DNA from: Neolecta irregularis DAH-3
Taxonomy: Eukaryota > Ascomycota > Neolectomycetes > Neolectales > Neolectaceae
DNA length: 13,340 bases
Direction of reading: 5' to 3'
NCBI GenBank assembly: GCA_001929475.1
Contig: LXFE01000927.1
Location: 1 to 13,340 of the forward strand
Part shown: positions 1 to 8,907 of the stretch, piece after piece
Layout: every line of letters begins with the position of its first letter
How positions within the stretch are numbered: position 1 is the first letter of the stretch
The notes under the pieces: model-generated
Told to the model about the DNA's origin: nothing
Database searches by the model: none
The model's input: the letters and a program-made list of their open reading frames with translations, nothing else
Made by a program: the position numbers and the translations under genes

Positions 1-11
1 TCCAAAATGAG

Positions 12-54
12 CAAGTAAGCAAGTCCAAAGGCTAGACTTGGACTTACTTACTTG
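12..54. repeat. CAAGTAAGCAAGTCC inverted repeat, locus 1
   Basis: Two 16-bp arms at 12-27 and 39-54 are reverse complements at 15 of 16 positions, with an 11-nt spacer. The arms are made of CAAG/AAGTCC words. The same words recur at 711-809 and 5334-5443, so this is one member of a dispersed family. A further GCAAGTC word follows at 58-64. No coding signal is visible. Confidence 0.75.
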
Positions 55-66
55 ATAGCAAGTCTG

Positions 67-156
67 CCCATGGACCTTGGGCCGGGCTCTTTTTATAGTC
101 CAGACCATGGACTTTATCCATGAACTTTTAATGGACTGCATTAAGTCCATGGTCCA
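67..156. repeat. CCATGGAC palindrome cluster
   Basis: The word CCATGGAC or close variants occur around 68, 105, 116, 131 and 145. The 12-bp arms 103-114 and 143-154 are perfect reverse complements and could form a hairpin with a 28-nt loop. The block follows directly on the CAAGTAAGCAAGTCC repeat and may belong to the same element. Confidence 0.6.
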
Positions 157-191
157 TCCGCAACACTGTGGGAGGATTAGTACGCCGGCCG

Positions 192-275
192 CCTGCCGGA
201 AAAATCTGAACTGTCAGGCCGCTGGAGCCTCTCTGGCGGGTGGGGCCTCTCAGGCCAGATTTTTATGCCTCCCGC
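192..275. repeat. GC-rich imperfect hairpin
   Basis: The 9-bp arms AAAAATCTG (200-208) and its reverse complement (256-264) flank a GC-rich core with repeated AGGCC and GGAGCC/GGGGCC words (215-255). GCC-rich sequence outside the arms is also loosely complementary. This looks like a small non-autonomous element or its remnant. No target-site duplication was found. Confidence 0.4.
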
Positions 276-710
276 CTTCACCAAGAGATCCAACCATCCA
301 CCTGGAGAATGCTCTGGCAGGCTGATAGGTTGTATGGTGGCTTGGTAGTTTCCTTCATGTGATGCTTCTTCAAAGGCCCCCCTTGGACTTTCTTGTATTG
401 AATATATTGGCAGACCATTAGTATTGCCTTTAAACTCTGATCCCGATAGTGTTTGTTTCGTTTGAATACGTTGGTTGGTTGTTCAATTGTGAATTGATTG
501 CCATTTGCTCAAAGTTACACCCGCAAGATTTGTCACGGATCACGTGACATTGATCAGGATGATACGACATGAACTTGGTATGTGCAGCATACTTCACCAA
601 TGAAAGAAATGGCCAGGTAGAAATCATTTTATGATAGCAATTTCGGTTATTTAGTGAATATTGTATTGCACCTATCCTAATTGTCAAAAAAGACGAGCCG
701 CCCACCTGCC
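276..710. other. Non-coding spacer
   Basis: No credible gene was found. A reverse-strand open frame over 430-801 ends inside repeat DNA and shows no domain or codon signature. The palindrome TCACGTGA, a bHLH-type E-box, lies at 540-547 but is not close to a recognised start codon. Confidence 0.5.
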
Positions 711-809
711 CAAGCAAGTCCAGACAAGCAAGTCCAAGTTTGCAAGTAAAATAGCAAGAAGTCCAAGCAAGCAAATCCAAAGGCCAGAAATATGCAAGCA
801 AGCGAGTCT
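711..809. repeat. CAAGCAAGTCC repeat, locus 2
   Basis: There are at least six degenerate copies of CAAG(C/T)AAGTCC-like words in mostly direct orientation (711-721, 724-735, 741-748, 754-764, 763-778, 794-808). The word family matches loci 1 and 3. No reading frame is conserved, so this is treated as a dispersed simple repeat or element remnant. Confidence 0.75.
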
Positions 810-850
810 GTGTATAATCCTTTAAATTTATCTAAATATTAGCAAGAAGG

Positions 851-1115
851 AACTGACAGGTGGGTTGGCATGGCGGGCAAGCCAAACAGACCAAACGGGC
901 TAGACGGGCGCGCAAGGTGGGAAAGATGGGTGCGCCAGGCGGGAAAGACAGGCGAGACAGAAGTCAGAGGTAGGAGAGACAGGCAAGTGGGAGAGGCGTG
1001 CGAGAAGGGCGAGGCGCGCGAGATGGGAGAGGCGGGCAAGATGGGAGAGGTGGGCAAGGTGGGCTGGTGAGGCGGGCAGACGAGGCGGGCAGGAAGTAGG
1101 ATAGGGAGGAGACAT
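851..1115 (+). repeat. G-rich 9-bp-period minisatellite
   Basis: A purine-rich array is built from units like GATGGGAGAGGCGGGCAA. GGG triplets fall at 1025, 1034, 1043, 1052 and 1061, exactly 9 bp apart. The register continues upstream at 1007 and 989, and looser copies occur at 906-943 and 1074-1089. Because 9 is a multiple of 3, frames stay open on both strands, which explains several spurious open frames here. The plus strand could form G-quadruplexes. Confidence 0.8.
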
Positions 1116-1120
1116 GGGTG

Positions 1121-1894
1121 GAGAAAGGCTGCAAATACATGGACTGGTCAGGTTGTTTTGAACTTTTAGTTTTCCTTCCCTGTCTTCAGTTCTGTAATTA
1201 TTTCCATAAACAGTGGAAATACAAGGGGCCCGAATAGGGGTGTGTATACATTGCATATTTATGCTCGTTGGGAAAGCAAAGCATGCTGGCTATTGTTGGA
1301 TTGAGGAATGTTTTTCTGCTGTTGCAGAGGATAGCACTGCCCTGATGCTGAAGAGTAAGGTTGAGTTGGAAAGGGTAAGCTCAATCTACAAGTTCCAAGC
1401 TTAATGAAGAAGGACGGCGTCTTAGAATGGCTCGCGGATTCCATTTTGACTATCACAGGCAGACATTTTGCGCGCCAAATCTTTAATGGGCGCGTGGAAC
1501 ATACTTTTTAGGGCCACCTTTCTCCGCTATAACAAACTTGAGCTCGCACAACTCAATTCTGGTGAGTATGTTCGTCTATAAAGATCTGCGTGAAAAGCGA
1601 TATTTTGGGCTGTTGCTTGGATTACCCAGCCAATGGCACTTGAATGCTCCTGCAGAGTGATTAGGAAATACGATGGAACGTTATGCCCTGCATTTCTAAT
1701 GCCCATAGTCAATATTTACTCGACAAGATGTAAAGTCTCTCACATTTCTAACAAATATAATGACGTCATTTTACTGCAATATTCTTGGATCGTATCTCCT
1801 TCTTGGGGACCTTTCCAATCATGAGCTGACGGTTGCCGTCATAATGACCATTGGCAATATTCATTATTTTGAAGGGACCGAGCAATTAGAAATC
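1121..1894. other. Spacer upstream of the But2-like gene
   Basis: No gene is supported. The stretch is AT-rich with only short, unrecognised open frames on either strand. A small GC-rich inverted repeat, CGCGCC (1471-1476) with GGCGCG (1489-1494), is the only local structure noted. The distal part presumably holds promoter elements for the gene starting at 1957. Confidence 0.5.
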
Positions 1895-1902
1895 TATATA
1901 AA
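1895..1902 (+). promoter_or_regulatory. TATA box of But2-like gene
   Basis: TATATAAA lies 55 nt upstream of the ATG at 1957, followed by a pyrimidine-rich stretch (1911-1930) typical of fungal transcription starts. The position fits a TATA-driven promoter. Confidence 0.6.
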
Positions 1903-1956
1903 CCCGGCATATTCTCTCCTAGTCTTCTGTTGCAAGATCCATCAATCCTTTCCGCC

Positions 1957-2496
1957 ATGCCATTCGCTTCAGTGTTTTTCACAACTCTATTCGCTGCTAC
2001 AGCCTTCGCGTCCCCACTCAAGACCCGTCAGAGTGACTCAGTTCAAAACCTCCCTAGAGTACGCCTTTTTTGGATTAATATTAATAAACAGCTTCTTGTT
2101 CCCCTTGTTGAAGACCAACCGGACACAAACTTTGGAACCCTGTTTACTGGAAACATCAGTGCACAGGGCGGGCAACATCAAATATCAATGTTGACTTCGT
2201 TCGACATTGAAATAACACGCCCAATCTGTGCCCTTTCATTTGTGGCTTCTGGAATTGAAGAAAACTATCAATTCACTGGCACCCAAAGATTTGAAGTCTG
2301 GGATATGCCACCTTTCAACTATAAAGAAGTCACTTGGAATACACATGATCAACCGACAAAATACAATGGTATTATTAACATTAACCCCCAAGGTGAGAGC
2401 AATTCCCTTGTATTCCCGTGCAGATATCCTTACAACGAACTGATGGTGAAATCAGTTGATGGCGATGATGTCTACGTTTGTGTCTTAGATGTGTAA
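1957..2496 (+). CDS. Secreted But2 C-terminal-domain-like protein
   Basis: Exons 1957-2058 and 2092-2496 are proposed, encoding 168 aa. The start ATG has a good context (GCCATGC). Residues 1-18 or so form a signal peptide (hydrophobic core VFFTTLFAATAFA), followed by a short pro-like KTRQ segment. The mature part resembles the But2 C-terminal domain of fungal secreted proteins: LPR-LLVPLV, then QPDTNFGT, then a SFDIE strand, PICALSF and FPCRYPY near the end. Three Cys are present. The 33-nt intron (2059-2091) has GTACGC at the donor and AACAG at the acceptor. It is a multiple of three without stops, so unspliced reading also works (179 aa), but removing it restores the family-like LPRLLVPL junction. 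The function of But2-domain secreted proteins is largely unknown; cell-wall or effector roles are guesses. AATAAA overlaps the stop. Confidence 0.7.
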   Translation: MPFASVFFTTLFAATAFASPLKTRQSDSVQNLPRVRLFWININKQLLVPLVEDQPDTNFGTLFTGNISAQGGQHQISMLTSFDIEITRPICALSFVASGIEENYQFTGTQRFEVWDMPPFNYKEVTWNTHDQPTKYNGIININPQGESNSLVFPCRYPYNELMVKSVDGDDVYVCVLDV

Positions 2497-3238
2497 TAAA
2501 TGCTGACGTTTAGATTGATTGGTTTGAATTGGCTCACCCAATTCTGGGTCTTCTCCTGACTCAAAGCTATGAGTGAGAGCGCACCTATTCCAACCACGAC
2601 GCCATTAATTTCATTGACAGTGATGTCATATGTAGATGAATGAACATTAGTTTCGTTTTGTACAAGTATTATAACTGAAATCTCCAAATCAATTGTTCTT
2701 TTGCCTCGATTATTCTATGCAGTATTTCATCTCATTCATCAGGAAGATGTTATCTCAGATACTGTAAGTGTTGGAGCTCGAGTACACAACATGATCTTTT
2801 CCTTGTCCTATTTGTGCAGGTCTGGAAAATGTTTTAAATAATCGAGCAATTGTTTGGACGGAATTTCTAGCGAGCGGAGTCTCATATCCATTACCCTGGA
2901 CAAGTCCGTTTATCAAGCGGAAATACGCGCTAAACGCTCAGCGTACCTCAAACCCCCTTCGAAGCTTTGCATGTCTGCCGGTCCGATCATTGCTGATCAC
3001 TGCTGCTGCCCTGCTATTCATCGATCCGTGTAGCGGAGATTTGGTATCCAAGCATAATCGATGTTGTGCTAAATATTTCTCTCCATGATGAACTATCGAT
3101 GAAAGAACCAAAAAGAGGTCATTTCTGCAAGAAACTCGTCATTCTTTATGTCTGGACTTCTGGACTAATATGATTTCTGCACAGAATATTCCATTGTATA
3201 ATTAAGTATCTGAATTTACACTTCCCTCTGCACCGCTG
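2497..3238. other. Spacer between convergent genes
   Basis: This carries the 3' flanks of two convergent genes. No reading frame above about 70 codons and no RNA gene is supported. AT-rich sequence surrounds a more mixed segment (2860-3060), which could be degenerate former coding or element DNA, but no similarity can be named. Confidence 0.5.
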
Positions 3239-4586
3239 TCAATCATTCGAAAAGAAAAATTCCACATCTCTATCAAATTTTCTTGACACACCAATTTGAT
3301 TATGATCAATATTATTTGCACTCAACCCGAGTCGTTGCATCAAATCATAAGCAATCCAAAGTCTAAAATCATCTGGAATTTCCACGTTGAGAGAGTCATC
3401 AAATTCAGAATTAGAAATTGCGTTGATAAACATCACACAAAAAGCCTCGTCACCCTGCGGACACTTTGTGAACACGAAGGAATCTCCAGTTTTTGTCGGC
3501 GGCTTTATTCCAAGGGCATTTGAAACGTTTTCCAAATACTGTTTGATGACTGAAATGTTAAGGACTGACCCATCAACTGTGTCAGTTGAGACAAATGTCG
3601 GATAATTCGTGGCACTGTTGCGGTAATTAATCTCCCAGTTCAGAATGATCCAGTGGCCGTTCGCTAGCTGGAAGGGTTGTCGTATCATCTGGATTTTATC
3701 TTTCCATTTTGTAATGTCTTCTACATTTACTGCTTTTGGGACAGCGGAGTAGAATATGTTCGAGGGGAATGTAGCGGCTGCGTGTGCGTAAACCATTGAA
3801 GCATCGAGCGGTTCCTTGTTGAGAATGCGCCGGACCATCCTGACAATTTCAGACATCCTCCATTCGATATTGTTAACCGAGAGAGACGGAATAGCGTCTC
3901 CCTTTGGTTGAAAAAAAGTGCCTTGTATCAACCGTCTAAATTGAGATAAGAATTCGGGATCCCCTCTATCGACCCAAAGGGAACGCAATGATTTCTGCCA
4001 ATCATCTAACGATTCAAAGTCATTTATATCACAAATAATGTTGAGACCTTTTGGTGGAATCTTTGATAGATGCAATTTGTGCTCTTTAGGAAAGGAAGGA
4101 ATGGCTATGCTATTGCGGTTAGTTATTAATAGAAAATGAAGAATACTTGTAAGCGTAATATTTTCCATTTCGAATGTCTTTATACAGGGCAAGCTTGATT
4201 GCATCATTAAGAATGGTGGTACTAATGTCAGGAGAGAATGGCGGTGCTCCCAGAACTTGTTGCTGTGAAATTTCCAATTTGGTTATTGTTGTGGCATCCT
4301 GATCAAACCCCAAAAATCTTTGATGAGACATAAAACAAGCTGGCTGTTTGTCGTGGTAAAAGGTGATAGCCGAATGGCATTCTGTATATACTGAGCACCA
4401 CTGGAGGCAGACAACAGCCCCATCTTCAAGCGAGAAATCTGGTAAAGAGGTAAAACAGCCCCAACGTCGGGAGGGCGTGTTTTCAGAGTTAAAACACCCT
4501 TCCTTTAGTCCGATTTGGTTAAACCTATCTCTGGCTGCGACGAGTACAATCGTGCATGAGAGAATGATGCCTAGATTTGAGAACAT
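3239..4586 (-). CDS. Secreted PAN-like / Ulp1 (C48)-like peptidase
   Basis: Two exons, 4586-4147 and 4109-3239, give 436 aa with a 37-nt intron containing the branch site AACTAACC. A 76-nt alternative (donor at 4185) is also in frame and gives 423 aa. Residues 1-18 are a signal peptide (LGIILSCTIVLVAA). Residues 31-84 hold six Cys (31, 44, 60, 64, 70, 84) in a PAN/apple-like arrangement. The C-terminal half matches the Ulp1/SENP order: WRMSEIV (Trp230), GHWIIL (His299), TDTV (Asp323), then PQGDEAFC (Gln365, Cys371). The six-residue Gln-to-Cys spacing equals that of Ulp1. The usual DCG is FCV here. If active, it would cleave SUMO- or ubiquitin-like conjugates or other isopeptide or peptide bonds. 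Being secreted is odd for this class, so an effector or extracellular role is inferred. The fold needs profile confirmation. Confidence 0.62.
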
Positions 4587-5330
4587 TTTTGAAAAAGCGG
4601 CAGGGAAGAGGAACTGGTTTAATGATTTTCAACAGAACCAGTGGCGCTGTTTTACCTCAACATTGAAGCCGGAATCTACAGGTGAACCTGGTTACGCTGA
4701 ATGTGGCGTTCATGGGTGTTGAATTTGTTATGAGCACTCGTTTTATCGTGATATCACGTTGCGCCTTATCTTTTGATTTTGGAAGGCAGTCAGGTTCGTT
4801 ATAACGAGGAATTCTATGTACGGAGGTTCCCTATAGCCAGGATCTACTGCAGTGTGGTTGGGTGGGGAGCACCAAGCGCCACAGCCGCCACACGGCAGCC
4901 CAGGCTGCATTAGGACTGAGATTGGCCGAGGACGGGTGGCACTCACTCAATCCGGGAGAAGCCGGATGGGAAATGAAGCCGGAGGAGGATACGCAGATGG
5001 CTTGGACAGGTGGCTTGTTCCGGAGCAAGTGACATTTCCACTTCTGAACACTTTCCCGTTCAGTGTCTCACTTTCAACCCCATATATTTCTGTCCGAGGT
5101 GTCAGCGGTGACCCACCACTTTGTCTCTGTAGTGTCTTCCTTATTTCCCTCCACATAGGCCTGTAGGCCCGCCTTGCCATAAAAGGAGACCGGTTTCCTC
5201 ATGTTAGATAGCCAATCGTAATACTATCGATTGGAATTGACATTACAATATGATAATATCTCCTGGGATAGCGCAGACAATCTTTGGTAGATGTATTACG
5301 AAAATATTCAATGTCTCATTAAAAGTCTTA
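4587..5330. other. Spacer between secreted peptidase and SEC21
   Basis: It holds the upstream region of the peptidase gene. A perfect 12-bp palindrome, CGTGATATCACG, lies at 4747-4758, about 160 nt upstream of its start. A GC-richer stretch (4850-5010) keeps open frames on both strands but shows no recognisable domain, and is probably remnant or chance. Confidence 0.5.
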
Positions 5331-5333
5331 AAC

Positions 5334-5443
5334 TGTCAAGTCTATCAAGTCCAATCAAGCAAGTCTACATTATTGTACTTGCTTACTTGCCAATTTTTTT
5401 CCTCCAGACTTGCTTGCTTACTTGCGTATAAACAAGCAAGTCT
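5334..5443. repeat. CAAGCAAGTCC inverted repeat, locus 3
   Basis: Direct CAAGTC/CAAGCAAGTC words (5337-5364) are followed by the opposite strand of the same words (5377-5389, 5407-5424). A perfect 10-bp inverted pair, GACTTGCTTG (5407-5416) and CAAGCAAGTC (5433-5442), closes the block. It belongs to the same family as loci 1 and 2 and ends about 110 bp downstream of the SEC21 stop codon. Confidence 0.75.
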
Positions 5444-5552
5444 GTATATATTGCTTTGCAAAATGCCATAGAATTGCTCACATACTCTAGATGCAATGGA
5501 ATTAACCAGACAAGGAAACTTGCAGCAAAGATAGAGAAAATAACGCAACAAT

Positions 5553-8428
5553 CTATCCAACTACTTTCAGAACCAATTCACAACCAATCTCCCCATCACT
5601 TTTCCCACAAACTCGAACTGCTACACCCGTCTTGGAACTCCACGCTAGCCGGATGACAACCAAAACCTTTTCGCCAGAAACGACCTTTCCAGCAAGTTTC
5701 AAGGTATGCGTATTCTTGTTGGTAGGTTGATCTGTTCCTTCGATCGGTTGAAGTGAAAACATGTCAATCAGAGTAGAATTGGCTTCTACAACCATAAGTC
5801 TAAATAGATTAAAAGGAAGTTACCGTGAATAGATTTCATCTCGCCTAATGCAAAAGTAGCACTTTTTTCAAATTGAAGGGACTCCCATAAATCTTTGAAT
5901 CCGCTGATATAAATCGGCACAAAGTAATCCTTGGCTTCAACATCGACATCTTCAATCTACTGTATCAAAGGAATATTCAAGTAAAACCATACCTCGTACT
6001 CATCGTCATAACCAGCTTGATCTAATTCTCCAGTAGTGGGATCAACTTCCTTGCTAGTAAACTTTAAAGAATTCGAAAAGTTCCCCATCGGAAACCCAGT
6101 TTTCGAAAAGGCGACGTATATGGTCCCAGCGATTTCAGGAGTGATTTTTGGCGCAGGAATGATGAATAGTTCTTGAAATTCCTCAGAAGGAGAGGCAACA
6201 ATACTGACGTTTTCTAAAACAGTATCTGGGATAGTGTTCCTGACGGTGTACTATATATCAGTCATGATTCCAAGAGGCGCACCTGAATGACGAGATGATC
6301 TTGAAAAACGTGTTTAACGGCACCAACAACATACTCCATTTCCCGTTCTGTCAATTCTGCGTCCAGGCTGCTCTTCAAGAGAGGCCCAAAAGATTTTAAT
6401 TCGGGGACAGAACTTAAGAGTTCGGAATACTTGATTTTTTCTTCTTCCTGTTGCTTTTTAGGTTCAGAAATTGCGGATGTAATGCGAGTCTTTGCTTTGA
6501 GACTTTCGGTCAGGGCTTCTGCTCGGGAGATGATGGGTATAGAGGATATATTGAACTCTTGGTCGAAATTTGATGAGGAGATATAGGTGACAAGTTGCGA
6601 TTCAAGCATAGGCAGAGAATAAATCCCGTCTAAAAATCAGCATCAAAAGACATGTGAAACCAACCAGAGAAAGAAAGTCCGGATTTCTCCCAAACCGCGC
6701 GATCACGAACTTCATCGTCACGATCATCGAGACATCGTTCCAAAAGTATTGCAACACGGGTTTGTAAGCCGTCTACCTTTGCGAATTTTCCAAGGGCAGA
6801 AACGGCAGCTGCTCGAACGATGCTATTTTCCAAGACGACTCTGTTATAAATATATCGAATATATCTGGAAGGATGAGGGGTAAGCGGACCCTCGACTCCA
6901 AGAAGATGAAGAACCCTGACCGCAAGGGTAGTAAATTCACAATCTTCAATGAATTCACAAAGATGGCTTAACGCTGAAAGAATCAGGACAAGATTGTAAG
7001 AGCAAAAAGATACCATCTGCTTTGACACCAGGCACAAATGAACATAAATCCATTAAACCTTCAACAACGCATTCTTTTACTTTTTCCCCTCCTTCTTCTC
7101 TGAGACAGCTAGCAAAAAAGCCGAGCATAACGTCTTTCTTCTCTGGGAATTTAATAGCCAGGCTTCGAATTGCGGAAATGACGATTATGCGAAATTCATC
7201 CGAGAGGTCAGACATGAAAGTTGCCAAAGTCTTCATGAGACGATCGACGCTACTTGATGTGCCTGTTTTCAAAAGAGTAGTAATGGCAAAGGTGGAGATG
7301 GAACGATTGGTGTCTGTGATTAAAGCCTCGAGGTCAGTGTTCAAGGGCGATAACAACGCACTCTGAGTTTGCGAAAGGGTGCTCAAAAGTCTGAGAGAGG
7401 TAAATCGGATGATATATCTAGGCGACGAGAGGAACAATTGAAGAACTATCTGTCAGAGCGCAATCTTGAGAGGAATAACGAGAAATCACGGGGGACAGTT
7501 CATCTTGAGTGGTGTTTGGTAGCCCGATCAACATTTTTGCAGCTTCGAGGTTGACCATGTCTGATTTATGTTTTAAAAATCCGATCAAAAGCTGGACCAT
7601 GGTATTTCGCATACTTCAGAGGTTACACAGTCAATCAAGACAAGACTAATACTTTGAATCATCGCGGGCGATTTTTTCTGCGCAGCGAACGAGGAATACT
7701 ACAGCCATGGGATTACGCAGGCTTTTCTCAAAGCCCTGGATAATTTTGATGACTGCGATCCTGTCATGGCAGCGCATGGAATAAAGAAGGCCGATTGCAT
7801 GGTACTGGGAGCAGAAGCTTACATTCTCTAGGCTGTTGCGTGCTGAGACTGAGAAGGAGAATATCGCTGGAGTTTTGCCGGATATTGATTCCTGGGTTTC
7901 ATTTGCCCAGCGGCGGACAACGTCTTTGGCGAAAGGGAAAAGATGGTACGAGGCAACGAGACCGGCGGAGCAGACGCTTGGTGTTTTGTCGACAATCGCA
8001 GTTTTGAGCAGCCGCTCGACAGTCTGGACGGTTGCGGGATCGACAACACGCGCCAGGGCGCGGATCGCGTTTGGGCGATAGATGGGTTCGCTGGCAGCCG
8101 CAGCGTCTTTCATGACGGAGGAGGTGACCATGATGGTGTCCTCGGCCATTTTTGCCAGGGCGCCAATAACCACATACACCATCTGGCGCAGCGCAGGGTC
8201 TTTGCTCTGGAACAGCCGCGTAATGCCGAAAAACAGCTGCGTCGCCTCGCGGGTCGGGAACCGCTCGCCGCGATCGAGCAGGTAGATCATCTTGGTCAAC
8301 AGCACCCGGCACCTGCGCGCATTGACGGGCGCCGCGTGGAAAAGCCCGCTGTCCTGCACCACTTGCAGCCGGTCGACCGCCGAGAACGGAGAGATTTCTG
8401 CATCTTCGTCGCGTTTGGAGCGTGACAT
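5553..8428 (-). CDS. SEC21: Coatomer subunit gamma (gamma-COP)
   Basis: This COPI coat subunit takes part in Golgi-to-ER and intra-Golgi vesicle transport. Eight exons (8428-7653, 7613-7480, 7445-7014, 6973-6665, 6629-6283, 6250-5993, 5956-5824, 5785-5553) join in frame to 873 aa, somewhat shorter than the roughly 900-920 aa usual in fungi. The seven introns are 39, 34, 40, 35, 32, 36 and 38 nt. The adaptin-like HEAT solenoid (about residues 15-540) carries hallmark words such as [43 protein letters not shown] and [12 protein letters not shown]. After a charged linker, the appendage domain (from about 630) shows [23 protein letters not shown]-like KDYFVPIY and SLQPIEGTD. The start ATG matches the conserved N-terminus; upstream in-frame codons look like leader. 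The segment after RDRA, before YSLP, is about ten residues shorter than I recall for relatives. Confidence 0.95.
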
Positions 8429-8907
8429 TCGGGGCAATTCACACGCGACTGGGGGAGAGAAAGTGGGGAGTGGCAGTACGGCAAGTGACTTTTGCCAGGA
8501 GATGTCACGTGACATCATGGAGTCGCATTGAGCGGTCAGTCTTCCAGTTGTTGCCTTTGGTCCTTTCTCCCTCTGCAGCACTATTCTCTGTGGGAAAATA
8601 CTGGTAGGGCAGTCTATTTGGCCGGCAATGTTTTCGGCTGCCGCTACTCTCTCTGGGCCAACCCTTGTTTCTCTCTGGTGGGTCCTTTTTCCGTTCAATG
8701 CCCTTTTTCAAAATACACCCAGCAGCGGGCGGCTGTTCTACCTCACAAACTGCCCCTGTCGAGATTCGGGCGATCAAGGTGATAGGTAATAGTCCCGTGC
8801 AGATCCCTCAGTGTAAAAATAGAAGGCAAATCCAACTTTTAGTGCTAGGCTCCTTTGCCTGTATTTTTCCAACCTATCCTGCAACTTTCTCCTCCTACAA
8901 AACCTCC
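8429..8907. promoter_or_regulatory. Divergent SEC21 / PPxY-protein promoter
   Basis: These 479 bp separate the two divergent start codons. The region includes a CACGTG palindrome near SEC21 and pyrimidine-rich tracts ahead of the rightward gene (CTTTCTCCTCCTAC at 8886-8898). No obvious strong TATA box precedes SEC21. Shared control of both genes is possible. Confidence 0.6.
8502..8517. promoter_or_regulatory. 16-bp palindromic E-box
   Basis: GATGTCACGTGACATC is a perfect 16-bp palindrome centred on CACGTG, about 75 nt upstream of the SEC21 start. TCACGTGA is the classic site of homodimeric bHLH or bHLH-Zip factors (Cbf1/SREBP type). Its symmetry lets it serve both divergent genes. Confidence 0.65.

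Noticed and set aside
430-801. 123-codon reverse-strand open frame
   Set aside because: Its N-terminal third is made of the CAAGCAAGTCC repeat, and the rest shows no protein-like features.
839-1256. Pro/Ser/His-rich reverse-strand proteins and Arg/Gly-rich forward-strand protein
   Set aside because: They are products of the 9-bp minisatellite, whose period keeps several frames open on both strands.
4110-4185. 76-nt intron in the secreted peptidase
   Set aside because: It is in frame, but a 37-nt intron with the same acceptor and branch site fits the 32-46 nt range of the other introns better. It is kept as an alternative that shifts downstream residue numbers by 13.
4852-5166. Plus-strand frame in the GC-richer spacer
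   Set aside because: No domain, no start support, and a competing reverse frame. Probably chance or element remnant.
5553-8428. SEC21 as a degraded gene with internal stops
   Set aside because: Seven short introns restore one continuous 873-aa protein aligned with family motifs across each junction.
7795-8531. Overlapping open frames on both strands of SEC21 exon 1
   Set aside because: They are shadows caused by the high GC content of that exon; the SEC21 frame alone matches a known family.
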